A stretch of DNA of 55,414 bases from Pantoea rwandensis (GTDB lineage: Bacteria > Pseudomonadota > Gammaproteobacteria > Enterobacterales > Enterobacteriaceae): the NCBI RefSeq assembly GCF_002095475.1, contig NZ_MLFR01000034.1, positions 1-55,414 of the forward strand, written 5' to 3'. The stretch's first letter is position 1. Every line of letters begins with the position of its first letter. The notes beneath the pieces are model-generated. The model saw only the letters and a program-made list of their open reading frames with translations. It was not told where the DNA came from and did not search any database. Positions 27,223 through 36,015 of the stretch are shown here, one piece after another. The position numbers were made by a program, and so were the translations under genes.

Positions 27223-28425
27223 TCAACCTGCTAAACGAAAGCGAGGTAGCATCTCTGTGGCACAGATTCGCGCTAACCGATCGATCTCCATCACATCATC
27301 AATGCTACTCGGCTCCTGGCACACCAGGGACGCCAGCACTTCGCTATTGATGGCAGCAATATCGGTAAAGCGGATCTGATGCTGCAGAAATGCCGCAACG
27401 GCCACTTCATTCGCTGCGTTCAGCGTGGTGGTGGCCGCCTGCCCTGTTGAGCATGCATCAATCGCCAGCTTAAGGCAGGGATAGCGCTCATAGTCCGGCT
27501 CAGCAAACGTCAATGACTTCATCCGAGTGAAATCAAGTGGCGTTACACCGGCCGAAATACGTGCTGGCCATGCCATGCTGTGCGCGATGGGGGTGCGCAT
27601 ATCAGGCGATCCCAACTGCGCTAACACACTGCCATCGCAGTAACGCACCATGGAGTGAATCACCGACTGCGGATGCAGAATGACTTCCATTTGTGCGTCA
27701 GTGGCATTAAACAGCCAGCGAGCTTCAATGTATTCAAGACCTTTATTCATCATGGTGGCCGAATCAACGGAGATTTTACGCCCCATTGACCAGTTCGGAT
27801 GCGCACACGCCTGGTCTGGCGACATGGTCGCTAACTCGGCTAATGGTGTGTCACGAAAAGGACCACCCGATCCCGTAAGGAGAATGGACTCAATGCCATT
27901 TCCCCGCAGATCAGCGTACCCCAACTGATGCTGTATGGAAGCGGGTAAACTCTGAAAAATGGCGTTGTGCTCGCTGTCTACGGGCAGGAGCTGTGCCTGA
28001 TGATGACGCACCGCCTCCATAAACAGACGGCCGCACGTGACAAGCGATTCTTTATTGGCCAGCAGCACGGTTTTACCGGCACGTATGGCTGCCAGAGTGG
28101 GTTGTAAACCAGAGGCGCCCACTATCGCCGCCATCACCTGATCCACCTCGTCCAGTGCCGCTAGCTCGCAGGCCGCCTGAACGCCGGAGAGCACTTCTGT
28201 TTGAAGATTTAGTGCTCTCAGTCGCTCACGCAGTGCTTGTGCGGAGACATCATCCGACATTGCGGCATAACGTGGGTTAAATTGCTGGCACTGTTCCGCC
28301 ATCAACGCCACGTTCTGGCCAGCTACCAGTGCGGTGACTTGATACAGTTCTGGGTTTGCCGCAACCACCGCCAGTGTACTGGTGCCGATTGAGCCGGTGG
28401 AACCCAACAGAGTTAATCGCTTCAT
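27223..28425 (-). CDS. dxr: 1-deoxy-D-xylulose 5-phosphate reductoisomerase
   Basis: Converts DXP to 2-C-methyl-D-erythritol 4-phosphate, the committed step of the non-mevalonate isoprenoid pathway. It has 400 residues (E. coli 398). The NADPH-binding GSTGSIGTST starts at residue 8. The metal/substrate region shows PVDSEHNA and the mobile loop NWSMGRKISVDSATMMNK. AGGGA precedes the ATG. It supplies the same pathway as the next gene, uppS. Confidence 0.97.
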   Translation of the reverse strand: MKRLTLLGSTGSIGTSTLAVVAANPELYQVTALVAGQNVALMAEQCQQFNPRYAAMSDDVSAQALRERLRALNLQTEVLSGVQAACELAALDEVDQVMAAIVGASGLQPTLAAIRAGKTVLLANKESLVTCGRLFMEAVRHHQAQLLPVDSEHNAIFQSLPASIQHQLGYADLRGNGIESILLTGSGGPFRDTPLAELATMSPDQACAHPNWSMGRKISVDSATMMNKGLEYIEARWLFNATDAQMEVILHPQSVIHSMVRYCDGSVLAQLGSPDMRTPIAHSMAWPARISAGVTPLDFTRMKSLTFAEPDYERYPCLKLAIDACSTGQAATTTLNAANEVAVAAFLQHQIRFTDIAAINSEVLASLVCQEPSSIDDVMEIDRLARICATEMLPRFRLAG

Positions 28426-28449
28426 GATGCTATCCCTGTGACGTCATGG

Positions 28450-28478
28450 ATTGTGCCTACAACCACACCAGGCACAAT
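28450..28478. repeat. Perfect 8-bp inverted repeat in the dxr leader
   Basis: ATTGTGCC (28450-28457) and GGCACAAT (28471-28478) flank 13 bases, directly upstream of the dxr ribosome-binding site. It is either a leader hairpin or an operator-like dyad. Confidence 0.65.
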
Positions 28479-28480
28479 GT

Positions 28481-28522
28481 AAAACGCCGCCAGAGTCGTA
28501 CAACGTCTCTGAACGGCGTTTT
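28481..28522 (-). terminator. Terminator hairpin between frr and dxr
   Basis: AAAACGCCG (28481-28489) pairs with CGGCGTTTT (28514-28522). An inner CAGAG/CTCTG stem lies inside. On the minus strand the stem ends in four T, consistent with ending the frr transcript. Confidence 0.75.
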
Positions 28523-28523
28523 A

Positions 28524-28646
28524 TACCCGTCATACTTCAAGTTGCAGGTGCGTTGGCTAAGCTCATTCACCCCAGTCACTTAGCTGAGTAAGCTCCTGGA
28601 GATTCATTCCCTTGCCGCCTGCCTGCACCTTGAATTATTTTGGGTA
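28524..28646. repeat. 123-bp intergenic palindromic element, copy 1
   Basis: The ends are near-perfect inverted repeats: TACCCGTCATACTTCAAG reads back from the right end as TACCCAAAATAATTCAAG. Inside the left arm is GTTGCAGGTGCGTTGGCT, and inside the right arm GCCGCCTGCCTGCACC. It resembles mobile-like palindromic repeats reported from Yersinia and relatives. The exact family name is not certain. It lies between frr and its terminator. Confidence 0.85.
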
Positions 28647-28664
28647 CAGATAAAACTGACGGAA

Positions 28665-29222
28665 TTAGAAATCCATCAGTTCCTTTTCTTTGTCGGCCAG
28701 TGCAACATCAACATGCTTGATGTACGCATCAGTCATTTTCTGGATCTCTTCCTGCGAGCGACGTTCGTCGTCTTCGCTGATCTCTTTGTCTTTCAGCAGC
28801 GCTTTGATCTTATCGTTAGCATCACGACGCACGTTACGGACAGAAACACGACCCTGCTCCGCTTCGCCACGTACGACTTTGATCAGATCTTTACGACGCT
28901 CTTCGGTCAGCGCTGGCAGGGGTACACGAATATCGGTACCTGCTGAGCTTGGGTTAAGACCCAAGTCAGATGCCATGATGGCTTTCTCAACGGCTGGGCT
29001 CAAAGAGCGATCAAACACGTTGATTTTCAGCGTACGGGAGTCTTCTACCGTGACGCTAGCCAACTGACGCAATGGCGTTGGTGTGCCGTAGTAAGGAACA
29101 ACAATGCCGTCGAGCAGTGAAGGCGAAGCACGACCGGTACGTACTTTGCTGATTTGGTTTTTGAATGCATCCACACATTTTTCCATGCGCGTGTCAGCAT
29201 CTTTTTTAATGTCGTTAATCAC
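28665..29222 (-). CDS. frr: Ribosome recycling factor
   Basis: Splits post-termination ribosomes together with EF-G. It has 185 residues, as in E. coli, from a GTG at 29220-29222 with AAGGG seven bases upstream. The conserved KVRTGRASPSLLDGI and the long helical hairpin (DANDKIKALLKDKEISEDDERR) are clear. A longer frame from 29297 would add 25 residues without family support. Confidence 0.97.
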   Translation of the reverse strand: MINDIKKDADTRMEKCVDAFKNQISKVRTGRASPSLLDGIVVPYYGTPTPLRQLASVTVEDSRTLKINVFDRSLSPAVEKAIMASDLGLNPSSAGTDIRVPLPALTEERRKDLIKVVRGEAEQGRVSVRNVRRDANDKIKALLKDKEISEDDERRSQEEIQKMTDAYIKHVDVALADKEKELMDF

Positions 29223-29307
29223 GTTAAAACCCTTGGATTCGGTTTGACCTGGCCATTTCCGGGAAGCCCGGAAGCGGTATCGATAAACATCGATCATCCT
29301 GAATGCT

Positions 29308-29329
29308 GCGCGATGTCAGTCCATCGCGC
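29308..29329. repeat. Hairpin in the frr leader
   Basis: GCGCGATG (29308-29315) and CATCGCGC (29322-29329) are exact inverted repeats with a 6-base loop, between pyrH and frr. There is no T tract on the frr strand. Confidence 0.6.
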
Positions 29330-29365
29330 CAACAGAATATACCTTATTTTATCTTGCGTCGGGTA

Positions 29366-30091
29366 TTAATGCGTAATCAGGGTGCCTTCTTTTTCACCCA
29401 TCACTACGCGACGCAGCGCGCCAGGTTTATTCATATTGAAGACACGAATTGGTAGCTGATGATCGCGCGCCAGTGTAAAGGCGGCCAAATCCATCACTTT
29501 CAACTCTTTATCCAGCACTTCGCCGTAAGTCAGTTGTTCATACAGCGTGGCATCCGGGTTTTTCACCGGGTCATCCGAGTAGACACCGTCTACTTTGGTG
29601 GCTTTCAGAACCACATCGGCTTCGATTTCGATACCGCGCAAGCAGGCGGCTGAATCGGTCGTAAAGAACGGATTGCCAGTACCCGCAGCGAAAATGACCA
29701 CACGGTTATTACGCAGCAAGCTAATCGCTTCCGCCCAGCTGTAGTTATCACACACGCCATTCAACGGAATGGCAGACATCAGACGCGCGTTGACATACGC
29801 ACGGTGCAAAGCATCACGCATCGCCAGTCCGTTCATCACGGTAGCCAGCATACCCATATGGTCACCGACCACACGGTTCATACCTGCCTGTGCCAGGCCC
29901 GCGCCACGGAACAGGTTACCGCCACCAATAACCACACCCACCTGGATGCCCAGCTCAACCAGCTCTTTCACCTCTTGCGCCATACGGTCAAGCACGCTCG
30001 CGTCAATACCAAAACCTTCGGCGCCTTGCAGTGCTTCGCCACTCAGTTTTAGCAGGATACGTTGATATACAGGTTTTGCGTTGGTCGCCAT
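29366..30091 (-). CDS. pyrH: UMP kinase
   Basis: Phosphorylates UMP to UDP. It is hexameric, activated by GTP and inhibited by UTP in Enterobacterales. It has 241 residues from the ATG at 30091, equal to E. coli. The amino-acid-kinase fold is shown by LLKLSGEALQG, VVIGGGNLFRG and GTGNPFFTTDSAA. A TTG six bases earlier is not needed. tsf and its terminator lie 154 bases upstream. Confidence 0.98.
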   Translation of the reverse strand: MATNAKPVYQRILLKLSGEALQGAEGFGIDASVLDRMAQEVKELVELGIQVGVVIGGGNLFRGAGLAQAGMNRVVGDHMGMLATVMNGLAMRDALHRAYVNARLMSAIPLNGVCDNYSWAEAISLLRNNRVVIFAAGTGNPFFTTDSAACLRGIEIEADVVLKATKVDGVYSDDPVKNPDATLYEQLTYGEVLDKELKVMDLAAFTLARDHQLPIRVFNMNKPGALRRVVMGEKEGTLITH

Positions 30092-30212
30092 GGTCAATTC
30101 TTCCTGGAAGATATGATGAATGAGAAGTTAAATCTGATCGATCATCCGCTTAGCGAACGAAAAAAGCTATTGGGATGAGACTGAAAAGTGGTCCACGCAA
30201 AACGCAGACAAA

Positions 30213-30238
30213 AAAGAACCGCCTTCCGGCGGTTCTTT
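30213..30238 (-). terminator. Terminator after tsf
   Basis: A perfect 11-bp stem (AAAGAACCGCC/GGCGGTTCTTT) around TTCC. It is followed by further T on the minus strand and ends seven bases from the tsf stop. Confidence 0.9.
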
Positions 30239-30245
30239 CGGAACA

Positions 30246-31097
30246 TTAAGACTGTTTAGACATTGCAGCAACTTCTGCTGCGAAGTCAGCTTCAACTTTC
30301 TCAATGCCTTCACCCACTTCGAAGCGGATGAAGTTGATAACGTCAGCGTTTTTCTCTTTCAGAGCTTGGCCAACAGTTTTGCTTGGATCGATAACGAAAG
30401 CCTGACCGGTCAGAGAAACTTCGCCGGTGAATTTCTTCATGCGGCCTTCAACCATTTTCTCTGCGATTTCTTTTGGCTTGCCAGACTGCATGGCGATATC
30501 CAACTGCACCTGGTACTCTTTCTCTACCACGTCAGCAGACACGTCTTCTGGCTTAACGAATTCTGGCTTGCTTGCAGCAACGTGCATAGCAACTTGCTTG
30601 CTCAGCTCTTCATCAGCACCGGTGGTTGAAACCAGAACGCCGATACGTGCGCCGTGCTGGTAGCTGTTCAGCTGTGCGCCTTCCAGGATAGCAACACGAC
30701 GGATGTTGATGTTCTCACCGATTTTAGTAACCAGTGCTACGCGTTCTTCTTCGAACTGCGCTTTCAGAGCTTCAACATCAGTCACTTTACCTGCAGTGGC
30801 TGCATCCAGCACTTTGTCAGCGAAAGCCTGGAAACCAGCATCTTTAGCAACAAAGTCGGTCTGGCAGTTAACTTCCAGAATCATTGCGTAGCCGTCAGCG
30901 ATTTTGGTTTTGATCACGCCGTCAGCAGCAACGTTGCCTGCTTTCTTAGCCGCTTTGATCGCGCCAGATTTACGCATGTTCTCAATCGCCAGCTCGATGT
31001 CGCCGTTCGCTTCGGTCAGCGCTTTTTTGCAATCCATCATGCCTGCGCCAGTACGCTCACGCAGTTCTTTTACCAATGCAGCGGTAATTTCAGCCAT
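30246..31097 (-). CDS. tsf: Elongation factor Ts
   Basis: Nucleotide exchange factor for EF-Tu, 283 residues (E. coli 283). The N-terminal UBA-like domain reads LVKELRERTGAGMMDCKKAL. The TDFVA segment that inserts into EF-Tu is present. It follows rpsB with an attenuator hairpin between. Confidence 0.98.
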   Translation of the reverse strand: MAEITAALVKELRERTGAGMMDCKKALTEANGDIELAIENMRKSGAIKAAKKAGNVAADGVIKTKIADGYAMILEVNCQTDFVAKDAGFQAFADKVLDAATAGKVTDVEALKAQFEEERVALVTKIGENINIRRVAILEGAQLNSYQHGARIGVLVSTTGADEELSKQVAMHVAASKPEFVKPEDVSADVVEKEYQVQLDIAMQSGKPKEIAEKMVEGRMKKFTGEVSLTGQAFVIDPSKTVGQALKEKNADVINFIRFEVGEGIEKVEADFAAEVAAMSKQS

Positions 31098-31202
31098 TCC
31101 AGAATCCTCGATTCGTCTCTGTGTGCGTTTACACTGTCAGAAACTTGTTGCGGAAAATTTACTCTGCCCCGCTCACCTGAAGGAAGCGTGACAAACTTAG
31201 AT

Positions 31203-31227
31203 AAATAAAAGGGGCCTGTGCGGCCCC
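31203..31227 (-). terminator. Attenuator-type terminator between rpsB and tsf
   Basis: On the minus strand GGGGCC pairs with GGCCCC around a 5-base loop, followed by TTTTATTTAT. It lies within the rpsB-tsf operon, so it is expected to lower tsf expression relative to rpsB, not to end it fully. Confidence 0.85.
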
Positions 31228-31278
31228 CTTAACAGATAACATCTGATGTCTAAGGGCTCTCAGAAAGAGCGAACCTTA

Positions 31279-31998
31279 TTAAGCTTCAGCAGCTTCTTCA
31301 GCCTGCTCAGCCAGGTCCTGTGAACGGCCTTCGCGCACGGTGGTCGCAACGGCAGTCAGGTACAGGCTTACAGCACGGATCGCATCGTCGTTACCAGGGA
31401 TAACGAAATCAACACCATCTGGATCAGAGTTGGTATCAACAACAGCAAATACTGGGATACCCAGGTTGTTTGCTTCTTTGATTGCGATGTGTTCGTGATC
31501 AGCGTCAATAACGAACAGTGCATCCGGCAGACCGCCCATATCTTTGATACCGCCCAGGCTGTTTTCCAGCTTGGCCAGTTCACGAGCACGCATCAGTGCT
31601 TCTTTCTTGGTCAGTTTGTCGAAAGTACCGTCCTGAGACTGAGTTTCCAGATCTTTCAGACGTTTGATTGACTGGCGAACAGTTTTCCAGTTAGTCAGCA
31701 TACCACCCAACCAGCGGTGGTTTACGAAGAACTGGTCGCAGCTCAGAGCTGACTCTTTGATTGATTCGGCAGCAGCGCGCTTAGTACCCACGAAAAGGAT
31801 TTTGCCTTTACGTGAAGAGATTTTTTTCAACTCAGCCAGAGCGTCGTTGAACATTGGTACAGTCTGCTCAAGGTTGATGATGTGAACCTTGTTACGAGCG
31901 CCGAAGATGAATGGCTTCATTTTCGGGTTCCAGTAACGGGTCTGGTGACCGAAGTGAACACCAGCCTTGAGCATGTCGCGCATTGAAACAGTTGCCAT
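31279..31998 (-). CDS. rpsB: 30S ribosomal protein S2
   Basis: Small-subunit protein S2, 239 residues (E. coli 241). The start MATVSMRDMLKAGVHFGH and the NHRWLGGMLTNW block are diagnostic. A good site (AGAGGT) precedes the ATG. It is the first gene of rpsB-tsf. In E. coli S2 represses its own operon through the leader. Confidence 0.98.
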   Translation of the reverse strand: MATVSMRDMLKAGVHFGHQTRYWNPKMKPFIFGARNKVHIINLEQTVPMFNDALAELKKISSRKGKILFVGTKRAAAESIKESALSCDQFFVNHRWLGGMLTNWKTVRQSIKRLKDLETQSQDGTFDKLTKKEALMRARELAKLENSLGGIKDMGGLPDALFVIDADHEHIAIKEANNLGIPVFAVVDTNSDPDGVDFVIPGNDDAIRAVSLYLTAVATTVREGRSQDLAEQAEEAAEA

Positions 31999-32159
31999 GA
32001 TTACCTCTAAAGTATGATTGGGGTTGGGCCTCCATGTATCCCATACAACCGACCTCTTTCAAGGCACCCCGGCGTATGTGTCGATACATGTGTGTTTTAG
32101 TACACAAAGTGAGTTTTATGCGTTTCCTGCCAGCCACGAAGGTGACAGAGAATCGTCGG
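31999..32159 (-). promoter_or_regulatory. rpsB leader RNA (t44/tff-like autoregulatory region)
   Basis: The leader of about 160 bases has no convincing coding content. On the minus strand GGGGTG (32065-32070) can pair with AACCCC (32020-32025), bracketing a smaller stem region just before the ribosome-binding site. The end resembles the S2-binding leader known in gammaproteobacteria, as far as memory allows. A covariance-model search against the t44 family would settle it. Confidence 0.6.
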
Positions 32160-32164
32160 CGCGC

Positions 32165-32194
32165 TTTATACCATAATGCGCAGGAATACGCCAA
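32165..32194 (-). promoter_or_regulatory. Promoter of rpsB-tsf
   Basis: TTGGCG and TATAAA are spaced by 18 bases on the minus strand, followed directly by GCGCGCC. Such a GC-rich discriminator is typical of ribosomal promoters under ppGpp control. The rest of the 32195-32312 gap must hold the map promoter, which is not resolved. Confidence 0.65.
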
Positions 32195-32312
32195 TAGTAG
32201 TTAGCGTCCACAGACGTGGGCAATCCCGATTTGGCAGCCTAATTGCTGGCTGCTAACATGACTGCCACAGAACTCATTATTGTCGAAAATGTCGGCAATT
32301 GCGGATTATTTA

Positions 32313-33107
32313 ATGGCCATTTCAATTAAAACCCCTGAAGAAATCGAAAAAATGCGCGTAGCGGGCCGTCTGGCTGCTGAAGTGCTGGAAATGATCGCCC
32401 CTCACGTGGTGCCTGGCGTCACGACGGGTGAACTTGATCGCATTTGTCACGCGCACATCACTGACAAGCAGCAGGCAATTTCTGCCTGTCTTGGCTACCA
32501 CGGTTTTCCGAAGTCAGTGTGCATTTCGGTCAACGAAGTAGTGTGCCACGGGATTCCCAGTGATGATCGTGCACTGAAAGATGGCGATGTCGTCAACGTC
32601 GATGTCACCGTAATTAAAGACGAGTATCACGGCGATACCTCGAAAATGTTTATTGTTGGCAAGCCAACCATTCAAGGTGAACGTCTGTGCCGCGTGACAC
32701 AAGAGAGCCTGTATATCGCTTTGCGTTTGGTCAAACCGGGTATTCGCCTGCGTGAACTGGGCCGTGCAATCCAGCAATATGTTGAAGCGCAGGATTTCTC
32801 GGTGGTACGTGAATATTGTGGACACGGTATCGGCAAAGGTTTCCATGAGGAACCACAGGTGCTGCACTACGACGCGGATGACGGCGGTGTTGTGTTGCAA
32901 GCGGGCATGACCTTTACCGTTGAGCCGATGGTGAATGCGGGCGATTACCGCATCCGCACCATGAAGGATGGCTGGACAGTGAAAACTAAAGATCGCAGCT
33001 TGTCCGCGCAGTATGAGCATACTATTGTGGTGACAGAAAACGGCTGTGAGATTCTGACGCTACGTGAAGATGACACCATCCCTGCGGTGCTCGAAAACAA
33101 CGCGTAA
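32313..33107 (+). CDS. map: Methionine aminopeptidase, type I
   Basis: Removes the N-terminal methionine from new proteins. It has 264 residues from the ATG at 32313, the E. coli length. The metal ligands lie in VDVTV, GDTSKM, YCGHGIG, TVEPM and the YEHT segment. The open frame reaches back to 32280, but MAISIKTPEE is the family start. It is divergent from rpsB. Confidence 0.97.
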   Translation: MAISIKTPEEIEKMRVAGRLAAEVLEMIAPHVVPGVTTGELDRICHAHITDKQQAISACLGYHGFPKSVCISVNEVVCHGIPSDDRALKDGDVVNVDVTVIKDEYHGDTSKMFIVGKPTIQGERLCRVTQESLYIALRLVKPGIRLRELGRAIQQYVEAQDFSVVREYCGHGIGKGFHEEPQVLHYDADDGGVVLQAGMTFTVEPMVNAGDYRIRTMKDGWTVKTKDRSLSAQYEHTIVVTENGCEILTLREDDTIPAVLENNA

Positions 33108-33125
33108 CGCTCTCTAAACAGTACC

Positions 33126-33151
33126 AGGCCGGCTCATAGCCGGCCTTTTTT
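33126..33151 (+). terminator. Terminator after map
   Basis: AGGCCGGCT/AGCCGGCCT pairs over a CAT loop and runs into a T tract. It stands just before the glnD start. Confidence 0.92.
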
Positions 33152-33173
33152 ATGGCGCAGATGAGGCATGTTG

Positions 33174-35828
33174 ATGAGTGGTAGCGTGACCGAAGCAGTA
33201 CACAAAGGCCTGACCGATTCCCCCGCCAGCTGGCCCGATGAAGCCCTAACGCGTGACAAACTCAAACTTTATCTTGAGCAATTCCAGCAGCATCTTGGCA
33301 TCGCCTTTGATGCGGGAACCGATGTTGAATCGCTCATTGATGCCAGAACCCTGTTTATCGACCGCCTGTTACGCCGGTTATGGCGTTTCTATGGCTTCGA
33401 TAAAATAAAAGAGATCGCACTGGTTGCCGTGGGTGGATACGGGCGTGGCGAACTGCATCCGCTTTCTGACATTGATGTCTTAATTTTGAGCCGTCAGCCT
33501 TTAGATGACGCCGCAGCCCAAGGGACCAGCGAACTGCTGACGCTGATGTGGGATTTAAAGCTCGAAGTCGGCCACAGCGTGCGTACGCTGGAAGAGTGCT
33601 TACTGGAAGGCTTATCGGATCTTACCGTTGCTACCAACCTGATTGAATCGCGCATGCTGACCGGCGATGTGGCGCTGTTCCTCGAACTGCAAAAGAACAT
33701 TTTCAGCGATGGTTTCTGGCCGTCAGCGCGCTTCTTTGCCGCCAAAATTGAGGAGCAGCAAGAGCGTCATCAGCGTTACCACGGCACCAGTTACAATCTC
33801 GAACCCGATATTAAAAGCAGCCCCGGCGGCCTGCGAGACATTCATACCTTGCAGTGGGTCGCAAGACGGCACTTTGGTGCCACCACCATGGATGAGATGG
33901 TGGGATTTGGCTTTATTACTGAAGCCGAGCGTAACGAAATCAACGAATGTCAGGAGTTTCTCTGGCGAATTCGCTTCGCACTCCACTTAACGCTAACGCG
34001 ATACGACAACCGCCTGCTATTTGATCGTCAACTTACCGTGGCGCAGCGACTCAACTATCTTGGCGAAGGCAATGAGCCGGTTGAGCGGATGATGAAGGAT
34101 TTCTATCGCGTGACACGCCGCATCGGCGAACTCAATCAGATGCTGCTGCAGCTGTTTGATGAAGCGATTCTGGCGCTCTCCACAACGGAAAAACCACGCA
34201 GCATTGATGATGACTTCCAGCTACGCGGCAATCTCATCGACCTGCGTGATGCCACCCTGTTTGAACGTGAACCGCAGGCAATATTGCGTATGTTCTACGT
34301 GATGGTGCGCAACGAAAACATCAAAGGTATCTACTCCACCACCTTGCGCCAGTTGCGTTATGCTCGACGCCACTTGAAGCAGCCGCTGTGCCAGATTGCA
34401 GAAGCACGCGAGACCTTTATGGCCATTTTGCGCCATCCTGGGGCGGTGAAACGCGCTCTGGTGCCCATGCATCGTCACAGTGTGCTTTGGGCTTACACGC
34501 CTTTGTGGGGCAATATTGTCGGCCAGATGCAGTTTGATCTGTTCCATGCCTATACCGTGGATGAACACACCATCCGCGTACTGCAAAAGCTGGAGAGTTT
34601 TGCCAACGAGGCCACGCGTCCGATGCATCCGCTTTGCGTGGAAGTCTGGCCGCGCCTGCCTCAGCCAGAATTGTTACTGATGGCAGCGTTGCTGCACGAT
34701 ATCGCGAAAGGTCGCGGTGGGGACCACTCCATTTTAGGCGCGCAAGATGCGCTTGATTTTGCCGAGTTGCACGGTTTGAACTCGCGTGAAATGCAGCTGG
34801 TGGCTTGGCTGGTGCGACATCACCTGTTGATGTCAGTCACCGCCCAACGCCGAGATATTCAGGACCCGACGGTCATTCAGCAATTCGCAGAGGTAATGCA
34901 GAACGAAAACCGCCTGCGTTATCTGGTGTGTCTGACGGTGGCGGATATCTGCGCGACCAATGAAAGTTTGTGGAATAGCTGGAAGCAAAGTTTGCTACGC
35001 GAACTGTTCTTCGCCACTGAAAAACAGCTGCGGCGCGGTATGGAGAATAGCCCTGACTTGCGCGAACGCGTGCGCCATCATCGTTTGCAGGCGCTGGCGT
35101 TACTGCGGATGGAGAACCTCAATGAAGAGCGTTTGCACCATATCTGGAGTCGCTGCCGGGCAGACTATTTCCTGCGACATACCCCTAATCAACTGGCATG
35201 GCATGCGCGACATCTGATTCATCACGACCTCACCAAACCGATGGTGCTGGTGAGCCCACAAGCCACCCGCGGTGGCACCGAGATCTTCATCTGGAGTCCC
35301 GATCGCCCCTATCTGTTTGCCGCTGTGGCAGGCGAACTGGATCGCCGTAATTTGAGTGTCCATGATGCGCAGATCTTTACCAGCCGTGATGGTATGGCCA
35401 TGGATACCTTTATTGTGCTGGAGCCTGATGGCAGTCCGCTGGCGGCCGATCGCCATCCGATGATCATGCAGGCGCTGGAACAAGCCATTACACAAACGGA
35501 ATGGGTGCCACCGCGTACGCGTCGTCAGTCGGCACGTCTCAAGCACTTTAGCGTGGATACGGAAGTCAATTTCCTGCCGACGCATACGGACCGGCGCAGT
35601 TATCTGGAACTGGTCGCGCTTGATCAGCCTGGCTTGCTGGCTCGGGTAGGCGAAGTCTTTGCCGATCTTGGCGTGTCACTTCATGGCGCGCGCATCAGTA
35701 CGATTGGCGAGCGGGTAGAAGATCTTTTCATCCTTGCTAACAATGAACGGCGCGCACTTGATGGCGAAATGCGCAATGTGTTGCAGCAGAGGTTGACAGA
35801 AGCCCTCAATCCAAACGATAAACTGTGA
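33174..35828 (+). CDS. glnD: Bifunctional uridylyltransferase / uridylyl-removing enzyme
   Basis: Nitrogen sensor that uridylylates PII proteins when glutamine is low and removes UMP when it is high. It has 884 residues (E. coli 890). The nucleotidyltransferase motif is GGYGRGELHPLSDID near residue 90. The HD hydrolase domain has LLHDIAKGRGGDHS near residue 510, and two C-terminal ACT domains bind glutamine. The ATG at 33174 has GAGG seven bases upstream, while the ATG at 33168 is only one base from it. Confidence 0.96.
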   Translation: MSGSVTEAVHKGLTDSPASWPDEALTRDKLKLYLEQFQQHLGIAFDAGTDVESLIDARTLFIDRLLRRLWRFYGFDKIKEIALVAVGGYGRGELHPLSDIDVLILSRQPLDDAAAQGTSELLTLMWDLKLEVGHSVRTLEECLLEGLSDLTVATNLIESRMLTGDVALFLELQKNIFSDGFWPSARFFAAKIEEQQERHQRYHGTSYNLEPDIKSSPGGLRDIHTLQWVARRHFGATTMDEMVGFGFITEAERNEINECQEFLWRIRFALHLTLTRYDNRLLFDRQLTVAQRLNYLGEGNEPVERMMKDFYRVTRRIGELNQMLLQLFDEAILALSTTEKPRSIDDDFQLRGNLIDLRDATLFEREPQAILRMFYVMVRNENIKGIYSTTLRQLRYARRHLKQPLCQIAEARETFMAILRHPGAVKRALVPMHRHSVLWAYTPLWGNIVGQMQFDLFHAYTVDEHTIRVLQKLESFANEATRPMHPLCVEVWPRLPQPELLLMAALLHDIAKGRGGDHSILGAQDALDFAELHGLNSREMQLVAWLVRHHLLMSVTAQRRDIQDPTVIQQFAEVMQNENRLRYLVCLTVADICATNESLWNSWKQSLLRELFFATEKQLRRGMENSPDLRERVRHHRLQALALLRMENLNEERLHHIWSRCRADYFLRHTPNQLAWHARHLIHHDLTKPMVLVSPQATRGGTEIFIWSPDRPYLFAAVAGELDRRNLSVHDAQIFTSRDGMAMDTFIVLEPDGSPLAADRHPMIMQALEQAITQTEWVPPRTRRQSARLKHFSVDTEVNFLPTHTDRRSYLELVALDQPGLLARVGEVFADLGVSLHGARISTIGERVEDLFILANNERRALDGEMRNVLQQRLTEALNPNDKL

Positions 35829-35955
35829 CCTGGCTTCCATCCTTCACGTTGCAGGTGCGTTGGCTTTCCTCGCTCGGCCTAGTCACATACTGATGTATGC
35901 TCCCAGGCTCTCGCTGCGTCGCCGCCTTCCTGCACCATGAAGGATGCTTGCCAGG
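35829..35955. repeat. 127-bp intergenic palindromic element, copy 2
   Basis: It starts directly after the glnD stop. The ends are inverted repeats (CCTGGC, then ATCCTTCA, then TGCAGG on both arms read inward). It shares GTTGCAGGTGCGTTGGCT, AGTCAC and GCCGCCT-CCTGCACC with copy 1, while the outermost bases differ. It fills most of the glnD-dapD gap. Confidence 0.85.
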
Positions 35956-36015
35956 TAATTTTACTATGTACGCTATTTGGCGTGCATTCCGCTTTGACAG
36001 AATCAGGAAAAAAAT

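Noticed and set aside
30654..31208. 184-codon plus-strand frame opposite tsf
   Set aside because: It is antisense to tsf throughout, with low-complexity Phe/Cys/Ser composition. It is a typical shadow of a highly expressed gene with strong codon bias.
31892..32194. 100-codon frame upstream of rpsB on the minus strand
   Set aside because: It overlaps the rpsB start in another frame and covers the promoter and leader RNA. The structured leader explains the conservation better.
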